NCBI GenBank assembly: GCA_031266895.1 | Contig: JAISAD010000027.1 | Coordinates: 1-10,688, forward strand | Length of the DNA: 10,688 nt | Direction: 5' to 3' | From: Bacteroidales bacterium | GTDB lineage: Bacteria; Bacteroidota; Bacteroidia; Bacteroidales; WCHB1-69 | The notes under the pieces: generated by a model | Seen by the model: the letters and a program-made list of their open reading frames with translations, nothing else | Told to the model about the DNA's origin: nothing | Database searches by the model: none | Shown here: in pieces, positions 6,783-10,688 of the stretch | Layout: every line of letters starts with the position of its first letter | Position numbering within the stretch: the stretch's first letter is position 1 | Program-made: the position numbers and the translations under genes

Positions 6783-7795
6783 ATACACAAATTCATAACA
6801 AAGTAAACCAGTGCGGCCAGGGTAGCGCTGACCGGAATAGTAAGCAGCCATGCTATCAGCAGTTTGGAAGTTACGCCCCAGCGAACAGCCGATAGCCTTT
6901 TAGTTGCTCCTACGCCAATAATAGCGCCGGTAATAGTGTGTGTGGTGCTGACTGGAATTTTCAGTATTTCGGTCAGGTAAAGTGTTAAAGCGCCGGACGT
7001 TTCCGCTACTACGCCCTCTAACGGAGTTACCTTAGTAATGCGTGTGCCCATCGTTTTCACAATTTTCCAGCCGCCAGACATGGTGCCGAGCGAAATCATG
7101 GTAAAGCAGGCAAATGCTACCCAATCAGGCATATCTTCCACAGAAGCAATGCCTATCCCTATTCCGAACGGGTGAGCAGCAATCAATGCCGCTGCAATAA
7201 TTCCCATTACTTTTTGCGAGTCGTTAAGGCCATGCCCAATGCTGAAGAGTGCAGACGACACCAGTTGCAATTTTCTGAACCACAGCTCTGCCTTGTGCGG
7301 GTTGGCTTTTTTGCAAATATAGAGTACCGACAGCGTAACCATAAAGGCTATGGTCATGCCGATGAAAGGTGCTAACACAATAAACGAAGCAATTTTGATA
7401 ATTACTGTACCGTGCACCGCCTTAAACCCTGAGGCCATTATGGCTGCACCGGCAAAACCGCCGATAAGTGTATGTGAAGAAGAGGAGGGAATACCCAGCC
7501 ACCAGGTAACCAAATTCCAGGTAATGGCAGCAATAATGCCCGACAAAATGACCGGCAGAGTAATAAACTCTTCATATACCGTCTTCGAAACAGTATTGGC
7601 TATCCCAAACTCGCCGATGATATATTTCGCAATAAAAAAAGCGACAAAATTGAAAGTTGCGGCCCACAATACCGCTTTAAATGGAGTGAGTACTTTTGTT
7701 GATACTATGGTAGCAATAGAGTTTGCCGAATCGTGAAATCCGTTAATAAAATCGAAGAGAAGTGCTAAAACAATAATGGTAATCAGTAATCCCAT
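6779..7795 (-). CDS. pit: PiT-family inorganic phosphate transporter (338 aa)
   Basis: This is an inner-membrane phosphate permease of the PiT family, expected to take up phosphate (often as a metal-phosphate complex) with protons or sodium. Both PiT repeats are visible: the N-terminal DFINGFHDSAN (15-25) with SSSHTLIGGFAGAA (105-118), and the C-terminal GHGLNDSQ (187-194) with PVSTTHTITGAIIGVG (281-296). About ten hydrophobic segments span the protein. At 338 aa it belongs to the short form, like the 334-aa Pit of Sinorhizobium, rather than the ~500-aa E. coli PitA. It follows the DUF47 gene by 7 bp, the usual pairing. The start at 7795 places the first helix directly at the N-terminus. It is the last gene of the operon and its TAA overlaps the pepD stop, with no terminator visible between them. 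Confidence 0.95.
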   Translation of the reverse strand: MGLLITIIVLALLFDFINGFHDSANSIATIVSTKVLTPFKAVLWAATFNFVAFFIAKYIIGEFGIANTVSKTVYEEFITLPVILSGIIAAITWNLVTWWLGIPSSSSHTLIGGFAGAAIMASGFKAVHGTVIIKIASFIVLAPFIGMTIAFMVTLSVLYICKKANPHKAELWFRKLQLVSSALFSIGHGLNDSQKVMGIIAAALIAAHPFGIGIGIASVEDMPDWVAFACFTMISLGTMSGGWKIVKTMGTRITKVTPLEGVVAETSGALTLYLTEILKIPVSTTHTITGAIIGVGATKRLSAVRWGVTSKLLIAWLLTIPVSATLAALVYFVMNLCI

Positions 7796-7802
7796 AACCT
7801 AA

Positions 7803-8450
7803 TCAGGCATATTTAACAATAATCGTCTTAATAATTTTACCCACGTGGTCGGTTTCATCAGTAGTAGTTTCCAGCACATGCATAATCTCTTTCAACTTGA
7901 TAATCTCAATTGCATCAGTCTCTTTGGCGAAAAGATTGGTAACAAAGACCTGATACACCTCATCCGCTCGATTTTCAATCTCGTGCAACTCTTTGCAGTA
8001 TTTTTTGATTTTGGTTGGACTTTTCTTCAAAATGTCCAATTCCTTCACAGCTTCCAGAATCCATTTCGTAGCATCTTTTATCATATTGGCTAAATCTAAA
8101 GCGGCCTGTGGCAACTGCTTGGGTTTGTAAAAGAGAATGCGCTTGGAACAACTGTAGATTTCATCAGTAACATCATCCAGCTTGTTGGCCAAGCTGTTAA
8201 TATCCTCACGGTCGAAAGGAGTGATAAACGTAGTATTGAGCTTCTCAAAAATTTCATTGGTTAATTGGTCTCCGGAATGCTCCAGATCCTTGATTTTCTG
8301 ATGAATGGAAATAGCCCCTTCCTGATTGTTAGCTTCAATGCAGGCAACCAGCTGTTCGGCAGCCTGTAGCGATATGCTGGCCAGATTGCGCAATAGCGGA
8401 TAAAATTTAGGCTCTTTCGGGGTCAATCTGTTCAAAAATGTATTTTTCAT
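7803..8450 (-). CDS. DUF47 / PhoU-like phosphate transport regulator (215 aa)
   Basis: This is a cytoplasmic all-helical protein of the DUF47 family, related to PhoU and typically paired with short Pit transporters, whose activity it is thought to control. PhoU-like E/D-xxx-D metal motifs recur in the helices: E57-D61 (LEHSGD), D92-D96 (DDVTD), E159-D163 (ENRAD) and E194-D198 (ETTTD). Length of 215 aa is standard. The frame is open upstream to 8552, but I chose the start at 8450 (MKNTFLNRLTPKEPKFYPLL), which matches the family N-terminus. The extra 34 residues would overlap the end of the preceding dehydrogenase gene and are out of character. The gene begins 13 bp after the dehydrogenase stop and ends 7 bp before pit. 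It probably gates or stabilises the transporter; that role comes from family knowledge. Confidence 0.92.
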   Translation of the reverse strand: MKNTFLNRLTPKEPKFYPLLRNLASISLQAAEQLVACIEANNQEGAISIHQKIKDLEHSGDQLTNEIFEKLNTTFITPFDREDINSLANKLDDVTDEIYSCSKRILFYKPKQLPQAALDLANMIKDATKWILEAVKELDILKKSPTKIKKYCKELHEIENRADEVYQVFVTNLFAKETDAIEIIKLKEIMHVLETTTDETDHVGKIIKTIIVKYA

Positions 8451-8463
8451 GAATAATTGATGA

Positions 8464-9216
8464 TTAGTGTTTAATGACTGTGCCGTTAAATTGGGCAGTA
8501 GGGGTAACCGTGATTTCGTTGAGGCAGACGTGTGCCGGTCGGGTAATGACAAATTCCACTATATCGGCAATATCCTGAGCTGTAAGCGGATCATAGCCTT
8601 CATATACCTTGTCGGCTTTAGCTTTGTCGCCATGAAAGCGGACTAAGGAAAAATTGGTTTCGGCCGCCCCTGGAGACACTTGCGTAACCCTTATGTTGTA
8701 CGGCAAAAAATCAGTACGCATCGCTTTGGTAAGCGCTAAAACGGCATGTTTTGTGGCACAATAAACATTTCCTCCGCCATACACTTCAAAACTGGCCGTG
8801 GACCCGATGTTAATAATATGTCCTGTTTTACGTTGCACCATACTTGGTGATATCAGGCGGGTAACGTAAAGCAGCCCTTTAATGTTGGTGTTAATCATTC
8901 GTTCCCAATCTTCAATAGCACCCTGATGCACTGGATTAAGTTCGACAGCCAGCCCTGCATTATTAATCAGAATGTCAATGTCGGCTATATGAGCAGGAAT
9001 AGAATCAATTGCCTCTTTACACGCTTTAAAATCCTGTACATCAAATGGTAATGGAAAAACTTCGGCTGTAGTTGTTTGGCGAATTTCCTCGCAAACCTGA
9101 TGGAGTTTTTCGGCATTGCGACCGGTTAAAATCAGATTAAAAGGATATTTTGATAACGTTTGGGCAATGGCCAAGCCGAAACCGCTGGTAGCGCCGGTAA
9201 CAAATACATTCTTCAT
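8464..9216 (-). CDS. YdfG-like short-chain dehydrogenase/reductase (250 aa)
   Basis: This is a classical SDR oxidoreductase most like E. coli YdfG, an NADP-dependent 3-hydroxy acid/serine dehydrogenase that also reduces malonic semialdehyde. The cofactor motif TGATSGFG is at 7-14 and TGRNAEKL at 31-38 fits NADP preference. NNAGLA is at 85-90, N111 lies in MINTNIKG, and the catalytic S139, Y152 and K156 lie in INIGSTAS and NVYCATK. The stretches EDWERMINTN, GHIINIGSTA, YGGGNVY and PAHV closely follow YdfG as I recall it. Length (250) is typical. The protein is cytosolic with no signal peptide. The gene starts 24 bp after the FKBP gene and ends 13 bp before DUF47, so it is part of the same operon although no metabolic link to phosphate uptake is apparent. 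The family is certain; the substrate is inferred. Confidence 0.92.
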   Translation of the reverse strand: MKNVFVTGATSGFGLAIAQTLSKYPFNLILTGRNAEKLHQVCEEIRQTTTAEVFPLPFDVQDFKACKEAIDSIPAHIADIDILINNAGLAVELNPVHQGAIEDWERMINTNIKGLLYVTRLISPSMVQRKTGHIINIGSTASFEVYGGGNVYCATKHAVLALTKAMRTDFLPYNIRVTQVSPGAAETNFSLVRFHGDKAKADKVYEGYDPLTAQDIADIVEFVITRPAHVCLNEITVTPTAQFNGTVIKH

Positions 9217-9240
9217 TTTAAGAATAAATTAAGAATGAAA

Positions 9241-10110
9241 CTATCGAATATCAATGAGTTCTACTTCAAAAATAAGAGGAGTGTAGGGTGGAATGCCTTG
9301 ATTGCCTTCACCGTAAGCCAATTTGGAAGGGATAACAAGTACTGCTTTTTCGCCTGTTTTCATGGTGGCAATAGCTTCATCCCAGCCTGGAATTACCATG
9401 CCCTGTCCCAAAGTAAAGGTATAAGGATCGCCTCTTCCTATCGAACTGTCGAATACCTCACCATCAGCAAATTTTCCGGTATAATGCACTGCAACAGTTT
9501 GTCCGGCTTTTGGCGCATCGCCCTTACCCGCTTCCAATGTTTTTTTATACAGGCCCGATTCCGCAGGCTTAGTTGTAATCTTGGTCGCTTTTAAACAGAG
9601 TTGTATTAGACTGTCTTCTTGCATCCTGTATTGCTCTTTCATTGCATCAATCTGTTTTTGGCGATTTTGCTGCATCAATTCAAACTGATCTTTAGGAAGA
9701 ACTTGCAACATTTTCACATCAAAATAGATGTTTTTATCTTTTTGCGTATAGGCCAAATCCGGCATATAATATTTAAAAAAAGTATCGGCCTGAAAGATAA
9801 AAGTAGCACTGTCATTTTGGTGCATCATTTTAAAAGCGGCTATCATATCACCTTTAAATAAAGGCTCTTCAATGTGCAAAACAGTACGTCCTTTATTAAA
9901 AACAGAATCTGTATTCCGGATAATGAAATCCACAACCACTAAACCGCCATCTTCCACTTTAGGTGCAGTATCGTTCTGCTCATAAAACTTATAATAAAGA
10001 CCGCTCTCCTTATCTTTTTTGAACCCTTTGTGTTCAGAACAGGAAAAAAAAGTTACTGCCATTACGGCAGCCGCCATAAAAATGAAAAGTGTTGAATTTT
10101 GATTTCTCAT
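9241..10110 (-). CDS. FKBP-type peptidyl-prolyl isomerase lipoprotein (289 aa)
   Basis: This is an envelope peptidyl-prolyl cis-trans isomerase. Residues 1-24 form a lipoprotein signal ending in TFFSC, with C24 the likely lipidated residue followed by SEHKG. The C-terminal FKBP domain (about 186-289) keeps the active-site residues: Y210 in VHYTG, F220-D221 in VFDSS, V239-I240 and W243 in GMVIPGWDEA, Y266 in AYGEG, I273-P274 and F281. Residues 35-137 look like a second, degenerate FKBP-like domain: ESGLYYKF...APKVEDGG at 35-56 mirrors ESGLYKKTLE...APKAGQT at 184-205, and DSVF and FKGDMIAAFKMM follow in the expected order. A charged, Gln-rich helix (about 140-175) links the two halves. It is the first gene of the operon and probably assists folding in the periplasm. 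Client proteins are unknown. Confidence 0.94.
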   Translation of the reverse strand: MRNQNSTLFIFMAAAVMAVTFFSCSEHKGFKKDKESGLYYKFYEQNDTAPKVEDGGLVVVDFIIRNTDSVFNKGRTVLHIEEPLFKGDMIAAFKMMHQNDSATFIFQADTFFKYYMPDLAYTQKDKNIYFDVKMLQVLPKDQFELMQQNRQKQIDAMKEQYRMQEDSLIQLCLKATKITTKPAESGLYKKTLEAGKGDAPKAGQTVAVHYTGKFADGEVFDSSIGRGDPYTFTLGQGMVIPGWDEAIATMKTGEKAVLVIPSKLAYGEGNQGIPPYTPLIFEVELIDIR

Positions 10111-10226
10111 AATCTATTTTCGTTTTAATAATTAATTTACAATGACTTACCTGTAAAAATATTTTTAGTTTCCACCTTTTTGAGAGAAAATAAAGTTCTA
10201 TAATCTTCTTCTGAAAAAAGCGGTTG

Positions 10227-10234
10227 CAAATGTA
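10227..10234 (-). promoter_or_regulatory. -7 box upstream of the FKBP-SDR-DUF47-pit operon
   Basis: On the minus strand this reads TACATTTG, matching TAnnTTTG, 117 bp before the FKBP start codon. A TTTG at the exact -33 distance is missing (the nearest ends at 10265, 30 bp away). A direct repeat ATACGGA (10258-10264 and 10270-10276, 12-bp period) lies just upstream and could be an activator site. The remaining 10111-10226 stretch is an AT-rich leader in which I see no gene. Confidence 0.45.
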
Positions 10235-10283
10235 CATGAAATTTTTGAATTATATACATACGGACAAAAATACGGATATCTTG

Positions 10284-10628
10284 CTATTTATTGCGGTCAA
10301 TACACTTAAAAAATTCTCTTGTTTTTACTTTCTTATCAATAGAAAATTCAACCGGATTTATCGCAGCAGTCATTCTTATATCCGTAATGTCAGACTCTAA
10401 TAATTTTACGAAATTTGTTTCACTTATTCCAAAATTATAGGTATAAACAATTATTCCGACACCTTTGCTGCTTACCGAAGGTATATTTTGTAAACAGGGA
10501 GCTTCTATTGTCGAACCATCGTCTAGCAGTAGAATCAGATTATAATCTGAATTTGTTATGGACTGTCCTAAAGCAAAATAATAAATGAGTGATAAAGAAT
10601 AGTTGTTATTTTCATATTTTGCTTGCAT
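10284..10628 (-). CDS. Hypothetical protein, possibly lacking its N-terminus (114 codons)
   Basis: I know no named family for this ORF. Its layout recalls the C-terminal part of small exported Bacteroidota proteins: a beta-strand pair with LILLLDDGSTIEAP (near 31-44), a strand IIVYTYNFGISE (59-70), then ITDIRMTAA and a basic tail KTREFFKCIDRNK. Such proteins normally begin with a signal peptide, which is missing here. Upstream of the ATG at 10628 the frame stays open for 15 more codons (reading SKNIYTIDKIE just before the Met) until a TAA at 10674-10676, with no other ATG, GTG or TTG. The gene may therefore be short, or a remnant disrupted near the window edge. It is AT-rich like the hypothetical gene at the other end of the window, and no promoter is visible in the 60 bp available. 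Confidence 0.55.
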   Translation of the reverse strand: MQAKYENNNYSLSLIYYFALGQSITNSDYNLILLLDDGSTIEAPCLQNIPSVSSKGVGIIVYTYNFGISETNFVKLLESDITDIRMTAAINPVEFSIDKKVKTREFFKCIDRNK

Positions 10629-10688
10629 TTCAATCTTGTCAATAGTGTAAATGTTTTTACTCTTAAATTTTTCTTAAATTAAATTAAA

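Noticed and set aside
7350..7736. 128-codon plus-strand frame inside pit
   Set aside because: It is antisense to a confidently identified transporter and has no recognisable motif.
8451..8552. N-terminal extension of the DUF47 protein
   Set aside because: It would overlap the dehydrogenase gene, and the internal start at 8450 gives the standard family N-terminus and length.

Overview
The window looks like an ordinary chromosomal stretch from a member of the Bacteroidota, probably Bacteroidales (inference). The signs are an HU-like protein of the ~126-residue type common in that phylum, export signals ending in 'FAQ', promoter boxes of the TTTG/TAnnTTTG kind, A-rich leaders in place of clear Shine-Dalgarno sites, and a MutL with Bacteroidetes-like C-terminal features. 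No tRNA, rRNA, insertion sequence, phage gene or CRISPR array was seen.

Left part (1-3000, plus strand). Two unrecognised exported proteins come first: a secreted protein of 192 aa and a probable outer-membrane beta-barrel of 215 aa. An HU-family DNA-binding protein follows. Directly after its stop codon lies the most unusual DNA of the window: six exact copies of the 8-bp palindrome CTGCGCAG, spaced 21, 21, 22, 21 and 21 bp apart, mostly separated by T-tracts. The first two copies also form a strong intrinsic terminator. Next is a lipoprotein that looks like a two-lobed retropepsin-type aspartic protease whose catalytic motifs are gone in both lobes.

Middle (3000-6782, plus strand). A good Bacteroidetes promoter precedes a small tail-anchored membrane protein, which is followed after one base by mutL (mismatch repair). 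The MutL endonuclease motif is degenerate. pepD, a cytosolic M20-family dipeptidase, then has its own -7 box.

Right part (6779-10688, minus strand). A tightly spaced operon reads right to left: an FKBP-type peptidyl-prolyl isomerase lipoprotein with a second, degenerate FKBP-like domain; a YdfG-like short-chain dehydrogenase; a PhoU-like DUF47 protein; and a short PiT-type phosphate transporter. The DUF47-Pit pair is a known low-affinity phosphate uptake module. Its last gene converges on pepD with overlapping stop codons. A hypothetical ORF of 114 codons, possibly lacking its N-terminus, closes the window.

No new multi-gene system is evident. The points most worth a second look are the helically phased palindrome array, the inactive-looking aspartic protease and the altered MutL motif.
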